64,000 nucleotides of DNA, taken from contig NZ_QEWQ01000001.1 of NCBI RefSeq assembly GCF_003121845.1, positions 558,001-622,000 on the forward strand, in the 5' to 3' direction. The notes under the pieces were generated by a model that was not told the origin of the DNA, did no database searches, and worked only from the letters and a program-made list of their open reading frames with translations. The position numbers and the translations under genes were made by a program. The DNA is from Ignatzschineria ureiclastica (GTDB taxonomy: Bacteria; Pseudomonadota; Gammaproteobacteria; Cardiobacteriales; Wohlfahrtiimonadaceae). Positions 18,453 to 26,575 of the stretch are shown here, piece by piece (positions within the stretch are counted from its first letter, which is position 1; the number at the start of each line of letters is the position of its first letter).

Positions 18453-19304
18453 ATGGTGACTTGGATACGTTCCCTTATTACCTTTATCGGTTATCTCTTT
18501 ATCTATCTAGTGATTACGCCCATTATGATGCTCTGCACGATCTGTTTCTGGGGCTCATGGTTTCGCCGGGTAACCATTATCTGGTCTAGCATTCTCATCG
18601 GTTGGATGCGAATCGGTGCCGGCGTGCATTATCGGGTGGTAGGGCAAGAGAATCTCGAAAAGCTCAAAGATCGCCCTCATTTTATTATCTCTAATCATCA
18701 ATCGGCATTAGAAACACTCATCTATACGGTGATTTTACCGCCACACTCGTTTGTCCTCAAAAAAGAGCTTCTCTACATTCCATTCTTTGGTTGGGGTTTA
18801 GCGAAGGCTAAGCCGATTGCTATTAATCGCAAAGATGGGAAAAATGCCCTTAAACAGATCTCCGCTCAAGCGAAAGAGCGCTTTAATGATGGTCGCTCGG
18901 TGATTATCTTCCCGGAAGGAACGCGCGTTCCCTTTGGTAAAGAAGAGCCTTTTAAGAAAGGGGGATTTATTGTGGCGAAGCAGTTAGAAGCGCCGGTCTT
19001 ACCGATGGCCATTAACTCCGGTTTAGCCGCACCGAAAGGCCGTTTTATCAAAGAGCCGGGGATGATTACGATCGTGATTGGCGAGCCGATTGAATCGACA
19101 GGACTCACGACCGGCGAGCTTGCGAAAGTCACCGAAAGTTGGATTCGAGCACATATTTTGCCCACATTAGATCCAAATGCCGAAGTCACAATCGCACCAA
19201 CGGTCATTGAGGAAGTCTCGGTTGTGAAAGAGGATGAAGAGACCAAAGAAGCCATTGAAGCCGTAGCTTCAGAAACAGTATCAGATATCAAAACGCACTC
19301 GTAG
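18453..19304 (+). CDS. plsC: 1-acyl-sn-glycerol-3-phosphate acyltransferase
   Basis: 283 residues. One or two N-terminal membrane helices (about 7-50) precede the acyltransferase domain. Block I is NHQSALE (H82-E87, an H-x4-E variant of H-x4-D) and block III is FPEGTR at about 153-158. It converts lysophosphatidic acid to phosphatidic acid at the inner membrane. The C-terminus (about 245-283) is a Glu/Val/Thr-rich tail not needed for catalysis in homologues. It lies 79 bp after gmhB and 15 bp before rsmD and is probably part of one transcript. Confidence 0.93.
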   Translation: MVTWIRSLITFIGYLFIYLVITPIMMLCTICFWGSWFRRVTIIWSSILIGWMRIGAGVHYRVVGQENLEKLKDRPHFIISNHQSALETLIYTVILPPHSFVLKKELLYIPFFGWGLAKAKPIAINRKDGKNALKQISAQAKERFNDGRSVIIFPEGTRVPFGKEEPFKKGGFIVAKQLEAPVLPMAINSGLAAPKGRFIKEPGMITIVIGEPIESTGLTTGELAKVTESWIRAHILPTLDPNAEVTIAPTVIEEVSVVKEDEETKEAIEAVASETVSDIKTHS

Positions 19305-19319
19305 GAGATCAACTGCATT

Positions 19320-19949
19320 ATGAAACGCGCCCCAGGTAAATCCACCGCTCACGCCATTCAGATTATTGGTGGGGAATATCGTTCTCGTAAAATCAATGTG
19401 ATTGATGCGGATGGCTTACGTCCAACCGCTTCACGGGTGCGTGAAACGCTCTTTAATTGGTTACAGCTCACTATCCCCGGCGCAATCGTGATCGATGCCT
19501 TTGCCGGCAGTGGTGCTTTAGGGATTGAAGCGCTCTCTCGAGGGGCAAAAAAAGCGATCTTTATCGAAAAAGATCCGGCAGTCTACCGGCAATTACAAGC
19601 GAATCTTAATACGCTCAAGATTCCAGAATCGCGTTATACCCTGCTCCCGATGAGTGCCTTAGAGTTTCTCAAACAAGATCCGCTTCATCCTGAAATGGAA
19701 GCCTGTTTAACCGCTATTGAAGAAGAGGGGTTACGCTCACACCTCTTCCTCGATCCGCCCTTTCATCACAATCTCTATTCTGAGATTTTTAATCTGCTCC
19801 AAGGTCATCCTCTCACAGAACATTTAACCTCTCTCTCCCTAGAGATGCCTCACAAGCTCCCCTTACAAGCCGCGAGCTTTTTACCGCTTAAAGAGGCAAG
19901 AGAGATGAAAACCAAAGAGAGCCGACTCTATCTCTTTAGAGCGGAATAA
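19320..19949 (+). CDS. rsmD: 16S rRNA (guanine(966)-N(2))-methyltransferase
   Basis: 209 residues. IIGGEYRSRKI at 15-25 and LRPTASRVRETLFNWL at 33-48 are RsmD signatures. The SAM-binding motif is DAFAGSGALGIEALSRGA at 59-76 and the catalytic N6/N2-MTase motif is DPPF at 145-148. It methylates G966 of 16S rRNA in 30S assembly. A good ribosome site (TAGGAG) precedes the ATG. A repeat begins 22 bp after the stop, so it is the last gene of the glyS operon. Confidence 0.94.
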   Translation: MKRAPGKSTAHAIQIIGGEYRSRKINVIDADGLRPTASRVRETLFNWLQLTIPGAIVIDAFAGSGALGIEALSRGAKKAIFIEKDPAVYRQLQANLNTLKIPESRYTLLPMSALEFLKQDPLHPEMEACLTAIEEEGLRSHLFLDPPFHHNLYSEIFNLLQGHPLTEHLTSLSLEMPHKLPLQAASFLPLKEAREMKTKESRLYLFRAE

Positions 19950-19971
19950 AGATTTTGATACTGATTGAAAG

Positions 19972-20144
19972 CTGATTCCCGACGGGAGGGAATGTTTGCA
20001 ACTCCAGAAAAATCCCGCGCCCGCGGGAGAGCAGTTTCTCAACTTCTCAAACTAATCTCCCAGCGCGAAAGCGCCACAACTGTCGGCGCGCGATTGATAA
20101 AAGAGCGGGATACTTCGCCCCGGCGATGCGGTTAATTTTCTTAG
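19972..20144 (+). repeat. Multi-hairpin repeat, copy A
   Basis: A 173-bp unit of the dispersed family. Ordered blocks are ATTCCCGACGGGAGGGAAT (hairpin), CCCGCGCCCGCGGG (palindrome), a GGCGC-like stem closed by GAAA in GCGCGAAAGCGCC, GTCGGCGCGCGAT, and TTCGCCCCGGCGATGCGG followed by TTTTCTTA. It separates the glyS operon from the convergent AbiEii-like gene and has no coding role that I can support. Confidence 0.85.
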
Positions 20145-20183
20145 TTGTTATAAATGATATCTAATTCACAAATGAATTGTATA

Positions 20184-20894
20184 TTAAACAGATAATCTAT
20201 TGTGCTTTTCTTGATTGATATAGTTTTCGAAATTAGGTACCAAGTCACTCATTAAGATTGCCTTAATTTGATGACTCATTGAATACTCAGTAGCTTTTTC
20301 TAAATAATGAGACTTATTCAATAAAGCTTTTTCTAACCCATAAAAAATAACTTGATATGAGTAATGTTGCGCTGCGATCCGCCAGCTCTCCTCCGGTATT
20401 TCTCCCCAAAAATGAAACATCACGATCAAATCTAATATATCTTTATATTCTGTATATCTATCTGCATTCGCAAGCAGTTTATTGACATAACAGGATTTCT
20501 GATCTAAATAAGGGACATTAAAAAAATGCCCCTCGGATCTTGTTAACTCATAATCTGCAAAAGATACAAATTCTAATTTTATTAACGTATTTTCTATACT
20601 AATAACTGCTCTTACAGCATCTCGATCTGCCCGAATATCTCTTGGATAATCAAAATCTTTTAAAACTAAATTCCCTAGAGATTGATTTGTGACTTCGCTT
20701 CTAACCGCTCTGTACGAATCCTTATTGGGACAGATAAAATCAATATCTACAGATTCTCGATATTCGTTTAACTCCAAAGCAATTCTAGTTCCACCACCAA
20801 ATAAAATTGTATTTTGACTTAAAAATTCAGAATTAAATCGCTGTAATGCTTTATAAATAATTTGATGATGTCGGCGTTCTATTTTTTTAAGCAT
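20184..20894 (-). CDS. AbiEii/AbiGii-type nucleotidyltransferase (candidate toxin)
   Basis: 236 residues. FGGGTRIAL at 32-40 followed by SVDIDF at 48-53 gives the GG...DxD active site (D50, D52) of the AbiEii/DUF1814 branch of the DNA polymerase beta-like nucleotidyltransferases. Known members are toxins of phage-abortive AbiE systems or of MenT-like toxin-antitoxin pairs, which modify tRNA or other targets. The usual partner AbiEi, a winged-helix antitoxin of about 200 residues, is absent. Instead a 69-codon gene overlaps its start by 8 bp. The pair sits between repeat copies A and B and is AT-rich, which fits horizontal arrival. Confidence 0.78.
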   Translation of the reverse strand: MLKKIERRHHQIIYKALQRFNSEFLSQNTILFGGGTRIALELNEYRESVDIDFICPNKDSYRAVRSEVTNQSLGNLVLKDFDYPRDIRADRDAVRAVISIENTLIKLEFVSFADYELTRSEGHFFNVPYLDQKSCYVNKLLANADRYTEYKDILDLIVMFHFWGEIPEESWRIAAQHYSYQVIFYGLEKALLNKSHYLEKATEYSMSHQIKAILMSDLVPNFENYINQEKHNRLSV

Positions 20895-21096
20895 GAAGAA
20901 AAATACCTTTTCCTACTACGTCTATCAATTGTTGTAAAAGCGCTAGCTCTTTATGAGAGAGATCTTTTTCATCAAAATATTGATATCTTTTTTCACAAAA
21001 ATAGAAGACCTCTTCAGGCGTAAATTCCTGTTTAGTCGTATCCCATAAAATTAAATCTAAGAAAGGATACTCTTGACGATTGATGGTATTTTTCAT
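20887..21096 (-). CDS. Small acidic protein of unknown function, partner of the AbiEii-like gene
   Basis: 69 residues that I do not recognise. It is rich in Glu, Asp, Phe and Tyr (EEVFYFCEKRYQYFDEKD in the middle) and has no obvious DNA-binding helix or membrane segment. It starts at an ATG with a clear ribosome site (AAGAGAGGT, about 7 bp away). Its 3' end overlaps the nucleotidyltransferase start by 8 bp, so the two are translationally coupled. In type II or IV systems a small upstream gene in this position is usually the antitoxin, which is my inference for this one. Confidence 0.7.
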   Translation of the reverse strand: MKNTINRQEYPFLDLILWDTTKQEFTPEEVFYFCEKRYQYFDEKDLSHKELALLQQLIDVVGKGIFLHA

Positions 21097-21209
21097 ATTG
21101 ATACCTCTCTTATAAACTAATAATGATCTTTTTTACAGCAACTATCTGTATTGTAAGGTGGCTTAATATTAAAGACAATGTATCTTTCTTAGCGATTCCC
21201 AAATCAAAT

Positions 21210-21381
21210 CTGATTCCCGGCGGGAGGGAATGCTTGCAAAGCCAGAGAATCCGAGGCGCCTGTGGGAGAGCCATTTCTCAACTTCTCAAACTAATTTCCC
21301 AGCGCAAAACGCCACAACTGCCGGCGCGCGATTGATAAAAGAGCGGGATACTTCGCTCCGGCGACGTGAGGAATTTGCTTA
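21210..21381 (+). repeat. Multi-hairpin repeat, copy B
   Basis: A 172-bp unit with ATTCCCGGCGGGAGGGAAT at its start. The middle palindrome is decayed (GGCGCCTGTGGG in place of CCCGCGCCCGCGGG) and the stem reads GCGCAAAACGCC. The linker TTCTTAGCGATTCCCAAATC upstream (21186-21205) matches the tail and spacer seen between copies D and E, so part of another unit was once here. Confidence 0.85.
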
Positions 21382-21401
21382 ATTGCCCCGAATAAAATGA
21401 C

Positions 21402-21734
21402 CTATACGTTGATAGAGAAAGTTTTACCCGTAGGGAGATTAATATTGATACTCATAGAGCCACCTAATGCTTCAATATATTTTTTCATTGTTGAAAGCTT
21501 TATATCTTGAGTAACATTTTCAATCCCTGAAAGCGTCGGTTGTGATATCCCCAATATCTCAGCAATCTCTTTCTGAGTTTTATTGAGTTCTTTTCTGATC
21601 AACATAAGACTATATTCCAAATCTAGCTGATCGGTTAATGCTTGAATACATTCTTGACTCTCTTTCGACATATATTTTTGTGTAAATTCTTTAGAAGAGA
21701 TTCTCTTTTTAGATTTTTTTAAATCTGATTTCAT
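21402..21734 (-). CDS. XRE-family helix-turn-helix regulator (orphan antitoxin-like)
   Basis: A protein of about 110 residues. The N-terminal 40 residues are Lys/Ser-rich, and a Cro/CI-type HTH spans about 43-95 (LNKTQKEIAEILGISQPTLS is the turn and recognition helix). The protein ends with a short beta-rich tail. HigA-like antitoxins and the regulators of RelE-type toxins look like this, but no toxin gene lies on either side. ATG 21734 is chosen over an upstream ATG at 21788 because AGAGGAG lies 7 bp before it. The gene is isolated between repeat copies B and C. It may be a leftover antitoxin or a regulator of another locus. Confidence 0.8.
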   Translation of the reverse strand: MKSDLKKSKKRISSKEFTQKYMSKESQECIQALTDQLDLEYSLMLIRKELNKTQKEIAEILGISQPTLSGIENVTQDIKLSTMKKYIEALGGSMSININLPTGKTFSINV

Positions 21735-21946
21735 TTTGATACTCCTCTTATTAAGCGATATTAGAGAATAAGCTTTGATATTACCCATTTAAAATATAGC
21801 CTTCAACCTATATTTTGATACCCATTGAGTCATTATTAATTAGCCATTTCTTATTTTCGACCTAAATAGATATCTCTATTACCATAAACATAGCGCTTAC
21901 CCGTTATTCCGGGGATAATTTCAAAAAATTTTATCCTAAATCGAAT

Positions 21947-22037
21947 CTAATTCCCGGCGCGAAAGCACCACAACTGCCGGCGCGCGATTATTGGAAAAAC
22001 GGGATACTTCGCTCCGGCGATGCGGTTAATTTTCTTA
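21947..22037 (+). repeat. Multi-hairpin repeat, copy C (internally deleted)
   Basis: A 91-bp derivative. The first block is joined directly to the GCGCGAAAGC stem at a shared CCCGGCG, which removes the palindrome block. The remainder (ACTGCCGGCGCGCGAT, CTTCGCTCCGGCGATGCGG, TTTTCTTA) is intact. The deletion looks like recombination across the 7-bp direct repeat. Confidence 0.8.
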
Positions 22038-22067
22038 TGGAATAAATATCTTCTATTTAAATAAAAG

Positions 22068-22239
22068 CTGATTCCCGGCGGGAGGGAATGTTTGCAATTC
22101 CATAACAATCTCGCGCCCGCGGGTGAACAGTCTCTCAACTCCTCAAACTAATCTCCCGGCGCGAAAGCGCCACAACTACCGGCGCGCGATTGCTGGAAGA
22201 ACGGGATATTTCGCCCCGGCGATGCGGTTAATTTTCTTA
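22068..22239 (+). repeat. Multi-hairpin repeat, copy D
   Basis: A full 172-bp unit and one of the best preserved: ATTCCCGGCGGGAGGGAAT, CGCGCCCGCGGG, CCCGGCGCGAAAGCGCC, CTACCGGCGCGCGAT and TTCGCCCCGGCGATGCGG in order. Copy E follows head-to-tail 189 bp later. Confidence 0.87.
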
Positions 22240-22256
22240 GTGATTCCAAATCAAAT

Positions 22257-22428
22257 CTGCTTCATAGCGGGAGGGAATGCTTGCAAAGCCAGAAGAATCC
22301 CGCGCCCGCGGGGGAGCAGTCTCTCAACCTCTCAAACTAATCTCCCGGCGCGAAAGCGCCACAACTGCCGGCGCGGGATCGCTAAAAGAGCGGGATATTT
22401 CGCCCCGGCGATGGGAGGAATTTTCTTA
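22257..22428 (+). repeat. Multi-hairpin repeat, copy E
   Basis: A full 172-bp unit in tandem with copy D. The first hairpin arm is changed (CTTCATAGCGGGAGGGAAT), which breaks that stem, while CCCGCGCCCGCGGG and CCCGGCGCGAAAGCGCC are intact. It ends about 70 bp before the TPP riboswitch. Confidence 0.87.
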
Positions 22429-22501
22429 GTGACAACGGTCAAATATCCCCTTTTATGACACAAGTTTACAGCGCTCTTGAAAATCTCTACAATGAGGGCT
22501 A

Positions 22502-22610
22502 TCTCAACGGGGTGCCATTTAGGAATGATTAGGATGATCTGATCTTTAAAGGGCTGAGATTTCACCCGTCGAACCTGATCCGGACAATACCGGCGTAGGG
22601 ATTTGAGAGC
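22502..22610 (+). promoter_or_regulatory. TPP riboswitch aptamer
   Basis: A textbook THI-box. P1 is closed by TCTCAA at 22502 and TTGAGA at about 22603. ACGGGGTGCC starts the 5' strand, and GGGCTGAGAT, ACCCG, ACCTGATCCGG and CCGGCGTAGGGAT follow in the conserved order. It precedes thiBPQ on the same strand, so thiamine pyrophosphate binding is expected to switch the importer off. Confidence 0.96.
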
Positions 22611-22640
22611 AGATGGCCACGAGGGCGATCTCCCTCAGAT

Positions 22641-22667
22641 CCTGTGACGCATTACACAGGAGCTGTT
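22641..22667 (+). promoter_or_regulatory. thiB: Expression platform of the TPP riboswitch, ribosome-site hairpin
   Basis: CCTGTG at 22641-22646 pairs with CACAGG at 22655-22660. The AGG of the right arm is part of AGGAG, the ribosome site of thiB (ATG 22668). The hairpin can therefore hide the ribosome site, and no T run follows. This points to control of translation initiation rather than transcription termination. An upstream GAGGG/CCCTC stem (22621-22635) may be the alternative partner. Confidence 0.75.
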
Positions 22668-23723
22668 ATGACCCATAAAACTAATTCTTCTATATTTCAA
22701 CGTTTACCTCAATCGATTGCTCAACCGCTTGGGCGAATTCTCCTTGCCACTTCTATGATTTTAACCAGTGTAACCACATTGGCATTGGCAGAGAAACCGA
22801 CACTCACCGTCTACACTTATGATTCCTTTGCCGCAGAATGGGGACCGGGGCCACTTATTAAGGAGCGCTTTGAAAAAGAGTGCGATTGTGAACTGAAATT
22901 AGTCTCTCTCGGTGATGGTGTTGCCCTACTCAATCGCTTACGAATGGAAGGCAAAAAGAGTAAAGCGGATATTATCCTTGGTCTTGATAATAATCTGATT
23001 GCAGCAGCGGAAGAGACGGGGCTATTTTCGCCGGCCGATGTGGATACCTCAAAACTCAAACTCCCAATTAAATGGGATCATCCCACATTTATTCCTTACG
23101 ATTATGGCTATTTTGCCTTTATCTATAATAAAGAGAAGATCCAAAATCCGCCCACAAGTATGAATGCACTTCTCGATAGCAACGAGCCTTGGAGTATTAT
23201 CTATCAAGATCCTCGGACTAGTACGCCAGGATTGGGATTACTGCTTTGGATGGAGAAACTCTATGGAGATGAGAGTGCAGCCGCTTGGCAAAAGATGGCG
23301 AACAAGACGCTAACCGTCACCAAAGGTTGGAGCGAATCTTATGGTCTCTTTCTCAAAGGTGAGAGTGATTTTGTCTTGAGCTATACCACATCGCCAGGTT
23401 ATCAGATGCTCTACGATAAAGATGACAACTATGCGGCAGCCATCTTCGATGAAGGGCACTATCTACAGGTAGAAGTTGCGGCGAAGTTGGCTACAAGCCC
23501 AAATGGCGTATTAGCCGATCAATTCCTGCAATTTATGTTAACACCGGCATTTCAAGAGACGCTTCCGACTACCAATTGGATGTATCCAGTGATCGATATT
23601 CCATTACCGGAAGTCTACAAAGCGTTGCCGATTCCAAGCAAAGCGTTGCTCTTTAGTGCTGAAGAAGTGGAGAAAGAGCGACAACATTGGATTCGTTTAT
23701 GGCAATCGGCGGTAAGTCAATAA
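22668..23723 (+). CDS. thiB: Thiamine ABC transporter, periplasmic binding protein
   Basis: 351 residues. A long signal sequence ends ...LALA, with cleavage likely after residue 41, and the mature part begins EKPTLTVYTYDSF, the typical start of ThiB. Family motifs include EWGPGP, DIILGLDNN, PYDYGYFAFIYNK, TKGWSESYGLF and SYTTSP. It binds thiamine, thiamine phosphate or TPP in the periplasm and passes it to ThiPQ. ATG 22668 is chosen because AGGAG precedes it; an in-frame GTG at 22644 lies inside the regulatory hairpin. The operon is under the TPP riboswitch. Confidence 0.95.
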   Translation: MTHKTNSSIFQRLPQSIAQPLGRILLATSMILTSVTTLALAEKPTLTVYTYDSFAAEWGPGPLIKERFEKECDCELKLVSLGDGVALLNRLRMEGKKSKADIILGLDNNLIAAAEETGLFSPADVDTSKLKLPIKWDHPTFIPYDYGYFAFIYNKEKIQNPPTSMNALLDSNEPWSIIYQDPRTSTPGLGLLLWMEKLYGDESAAAWQKMANKTLTVTKGWSESYGLFLKGESDFVLSYTTSPGYQMLYDKDDNYAAAIFDEGHYLQVEVAAKLATSPNGVLADQFLQFMLTPAFQETLPTTNWMYPVIDIPLPEVYKALPIPSKALLFSAEEVEKERQHWIRLWQSAVSQ

Positions 23724-23749
23724 TTGACTTGAATGAGAATCTCTCATTG

Positions 23750-25402
23750 ATGCATTCCCTACCTCATCATCACCGCCCATCGGCTTTGCAAGTTCAGGCT
23801 CATCGGCCAAAGAGTTTCCTCTCTCTTTGGCCGGGCATTGTAGCGGCATTACTGCTGATCACCGTTGCACTCCTCGCCTTTGGTGCGCTCTGGTGCTTTG
23901 CGCCGTCTGTTTCCTTGAGCGCTATTTGGAATGATCACTATCTCTGGCACGTGATTGGCTTTACCTTTTATCAAGCCTTTCTCTCTGCTCTACTCTCTGT
24001 GATCCCCGCTATTTTACTCGCTAGAGCACTCTATCGCAGGCGCTTCCCCGGGAGAACCCTGCTTCTTCGCCTCTGTGCGATGACGTTAGTCTTACCGGTC
24101 TTAGTAGCTGTATTTGGTATTCTCTCGATCTATGGTAAAAGTGGTTGGCTTGCAATGCTATTGGAGATGATGGGGATTGAATATCGCTTCTCACCTTATG
24201 GCTTACAGGGGATTCTACTCGCCCACGTCTTTTTCAATCTACCGCTTGCTACCCGAATGTTACTACAAGCCCTTGAGAGTATTTCAGTGGAACAGAGGCA
24301 GATCGCAGCACAATTGGGCTTTAATGAATGGCAACAATTTCGCATTGTAGAGTGGCCCTATCTGCGCCGACAACTGTTACCTACTGCGGCACTGATCTTT
24401 ATGCTCTGCTTTGCGAGCTTTGCCACAGTGTTAGCCCTTGGAGGTGGACCGAAAGCAACCACAATTGAGTTAGCGATTTATCAAGCGCTCAATTATGATT
24501 TCGATCCCGGTAGAGCGGCGATTTTAGCCCTTATTCAACTCTTTTTCTGTATTGGTTTAGTCCTACTTAGCCAACGCATCAATAGCGCCTTTGCCATTGG
24601 CACAACACAAGCACGGCATTGGTTCGATCCAGCAGATAATCATTTTCGGCAGATTCGCGATACGCTAGTTATTCTCTTAGCGCTTTTACTACTCCTGCCA
24701 CCGCTCATTGCCATTATTGCAGATGGATTGAATGGTCGTATCCTTGCCGTATTACAACAATCGGCGCTTTGGCAAGCGGCTTCCACATCGCTCATTATTG
24801 CCCTGTGTGCCGGGCTTCTCTCGGTGACACTCACGATGATGATTCTCTGGAGTAGTCGGGAGCTTCGACTTCGGGGAAATGGACGGTGGGGACAGACTTT
24901 AGAGCTCAGTGGCCTGTTAATTTTAGCGATGCCGGGTATTGTATTAGCAACAGGTTTCTTTATTCTCTTTAATGAGACGATCGGCATTCCCCAATCCCCT
25001 TATCCTGTAGTGATTGTGGCGAATGCGCTTTTAGCGATTCCTTATGCCCTGAAAACCCTCGATAATCCAATGCGCGATCTTGCGGAACGCTATAATCCTC
25101 TCTGCCAATCTCTCAATATTCAAGGCGTTCACCGATTATGGATCGTTGAACTGAAAGCCCTCAAAAAGCCCATTGCTCAAGCCCTTGCTTTTGCTTCAGT
25201 GATCTCCATTGGCGATTTTGGCGTAGTGGCGCTCTTTGGCAATGAGGATTTCCGCACATTACCCTACTATCTCTATCAGCAATTAGGGGCGTATCGTACC
25301 AATGATGGCGCGGTAACGGCAATGCTACTACTATGCCTCTGCTTTACTCTTTTTAGCTTACTCGAACAACTTTCAGGAAAAGATTATGATTCAGCTCAAT
25401 AA
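23750..25402 (+). CDS. thiP: Thiamine ABC transporter, permease
   Basis: A protein of about 550 residues with about 12 membrane spans arranged as two MetI-like halves, the normal ThiP architecture. Each half carries an EAA-type loop that docks on Thi[19 protein letters not shown] in the first and [16 protein letters not shown] in the second. ATG 23750 lies 26 bp after the thiB stop. Earlier in-frame starts at 23687 (TTG) and 23699 would overlap thiB. The 3' end overlaps thiQ by 17 bp, so translation is coupled. Confidence 0.93.
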   Translation: MHSLPHHHRPSALQVQAHRPKSFLSLWPGIVAALLLITVALLAFGALWCFAPSVSLSAIWNDHYLWHVIGFTFYQAFLSALLSVIPAILLARALYRRRFPGRTLLLRLCAMTLVLPVLVAVFGILSIYGKSGWLAMLLEMMGIEYRFSPYGLQGILLAHVFFNLPLATRMLLQALESISVEQRQIAAQLGFNEWQQFRIVEWPYLRRQLLPTAALIFMLCFASFATVLALGGGPKATTIELAIYQALNYDFDPGRAAILALIQLFFCIGLVLLSQRINSAFAIGTTQARHWFDPADNHFRQIRDTLVILLALLLLLPPLIAIIADGLNGRILAVLQQSALWQAASTSLIIALCAGLLSVTLTMMILWSSRELRLRGNGRWGQTLELSGLLILAMPGIVLATGFFILFNETIGIPQSPYPVVIVANALLAIPYALKTLDNPMRDLAERYNPLCQSLNIQGVHRLWIVELKALKKPIAQALAFASVISIGDFGVVALFGNEDFRTLPYYLYQQLGAYRTNDGAVTAMLLLCLCFTLFSLLEQLSGKDYDSAQ

Positions 25403-26108
25403 TGTTCTCTTTAATCCTAGCGTTAATGACAAGACGCAATCGATGCTGTTTCAATGTGCCATTGAACAAGGGGAGCGAGTAGCAATTATGGGGCCAAGTG
25501 GCGCGGGGAAAAGTACGTTATTGAGTTTAATCAGTGGTTTTCACGTTCCGCAACAAGGGGAGATAATCCTTGCCGGAAAAGATGTGACTAAGCTTCCGCC
25601 GGCAAAGCGTCCGGTATCGATGCTCTTTCAGGAGAATAATCTCTTTGCCCATTTGACCGTTTTGCAAAATATCGGTTTAGGATTACGCCCGACACTGCAT
25701 CTCAAGCCAGATGAAATTGCAAAAGTCACACAAATTGCTGAACAAGTAGGATTACAAGATCTTCTTGATCGTTATCCTAATGCCCTCTCAGGAGGCCAAC
25801 GACAACGTGCCGCGCTTGCCCGCTGTTTTATCCGCCGGCAACCAATTCTACTCCTCGATGAGCCTTTCTCCGCGCTTGATCCTGCGCTTCGGCACGAGAT
25901 GTTACAGCTCCTCGATGAGATCTGCCACGCGCATAATATGACCTTAATTATGGTCTCGCACAATATCGAAGATGCCCACCAAATCGCGCCCCGAACGCTT
26001 GTGATCCACGACGGTACCATTGTGTATGATGGTAGCACCGAACAGCTCCTCAAAGGAGAAGATCCCGCGGCAAAGCTCCTCGGTATTGAAGCAAGTCATT
26101 CTCAATAG
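25386..26108 (+). CDS. thiQ: Thiamine ABC transporter, ATP-binding protein
   Basis: 240 residues. Walker A is GPSGAGKST at 36-44, the Q-loop is FQENNLF at 81-87, the ABC signature is [13 protein letters not shown] at 134-146, and Walker B with the catalytic Glu is ILLLDEP at 154-160. An H-loop (VSHN) follows. It powers thiamine import by ThiBP. It overlaps thiP and ends just before repeat copy F, so it closes the operon. Confidence 0.95.
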   Translation: MIQLNNVLFNPSVNDKTQSMLFQCAIEQGERVAIMGPSGAGKSTLLSLISGFHVPQQGEIILAGKDVTKLPPAKRPVSMLFQENNLFAHLTVLQNIGLGLRPTLHLKPDEIAKVTQIAEQVGLQDLLDRYPNALSGGQRQRAALARCFIRRQPILLLDEPFSALDPALRHEMLQLLDEICHAHNMTLIMVSHNIEDAHQIAPRTLVIHDGTIVYDGSTEQLLKGEDPAAKLLGIEASHSQ

Positions 26109-26111
26109 AAG

Positions 26112-26200
26112 CCGATTCCCGGCCGAAAGCGCCACAACTGCCGGCGCGGGATCAGTGAAAGAACAGAATCATTCGCTCCGGTAATGAGAGATGTTTCTTA
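26112..26200 (+). repeat. Multi-hairpin repeat, copy F (internally deleted)
   Basis: 89 bp with the same kind of deletion as copy C: the first block (GATTCCCGG) is fused to CCGAAAGCGCC, then ACAACTGCCGGCGCGGGAT and a degenerate end (TTCGCTCCGGTAATGAG). It lies 3 bp after thiQ and forms the right flank of the thi operon. Confidence 0.75.
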
Positions 26201-26217
26201 GTAATTTCAAATCAAAT

Positions 26218-26475
26218 CTGATTCCGGGCGGGAGAGAATGTTTGCAATTCCAGACAAATCCCGCGCCCGCGGATGAGCGATTCTCAATCGTTCAACAGTA
26301 TAAGCAGACACAATATGTTTAAAAAAATGCAAAAAATCGACACATCAATAAAACGTGGTTAAATAATCGAGAAAAATCGACATGAGTTTTCGGCATTGAG
26401 AAACACCACAACTGCCGGCGCGGGATCGGTGAAAGAACAGAATCATTCCACCCGGCGATGGGATAAATTTTCTAA
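26218..26475 (+). repeat. Multi-hairpin repeat, copy G, interrupted
   Basis: The left half (26218 to about 26300) has GATTCCGGGCGGGAGAGAAT and CCCGCGCCCGCGG. The right half (about 26395-26475) has ACAACTGCCGGCGCGGGAT and CACCCGGCGATGGG. Between them is about 90 bp of unrelated AT-rich sequence containing AAAAATCGACA twice. This is the only copy with an insertion. The rest of the gap before cpdB has a TATAAT at 26526-26531 as a possible -10 box. Confidence 0.7.
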
Positions 26476-26575
26476 GTTATTCCGAACAATAATCCGCCTC
26501 AATAAACATTAATTGTATTAATCGATATAATATTGCTAATCTGATTTTGATTATCAACTCAAAGGAGAATAAATC

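Noticed and set aside
20887-21096. AbiEi antitoxin
   Set aside because: At 69 residues it is far too short and has no winged-helix or Lys/Arg-rich DNA-binding pattern.
21123-21335. Open frame of 70 codons over repeat B
   Set aside because: Half of it is repeat sequence and the start lies in the promoter region of the opposite gene.
22123-22458. Open frame of about 111 codons across repeats D and E
   Set aside because: It follows the repeat units, repeats itself internally with the same period, and has no ribosome site or known homology; an artefact of GC-rich repeats.
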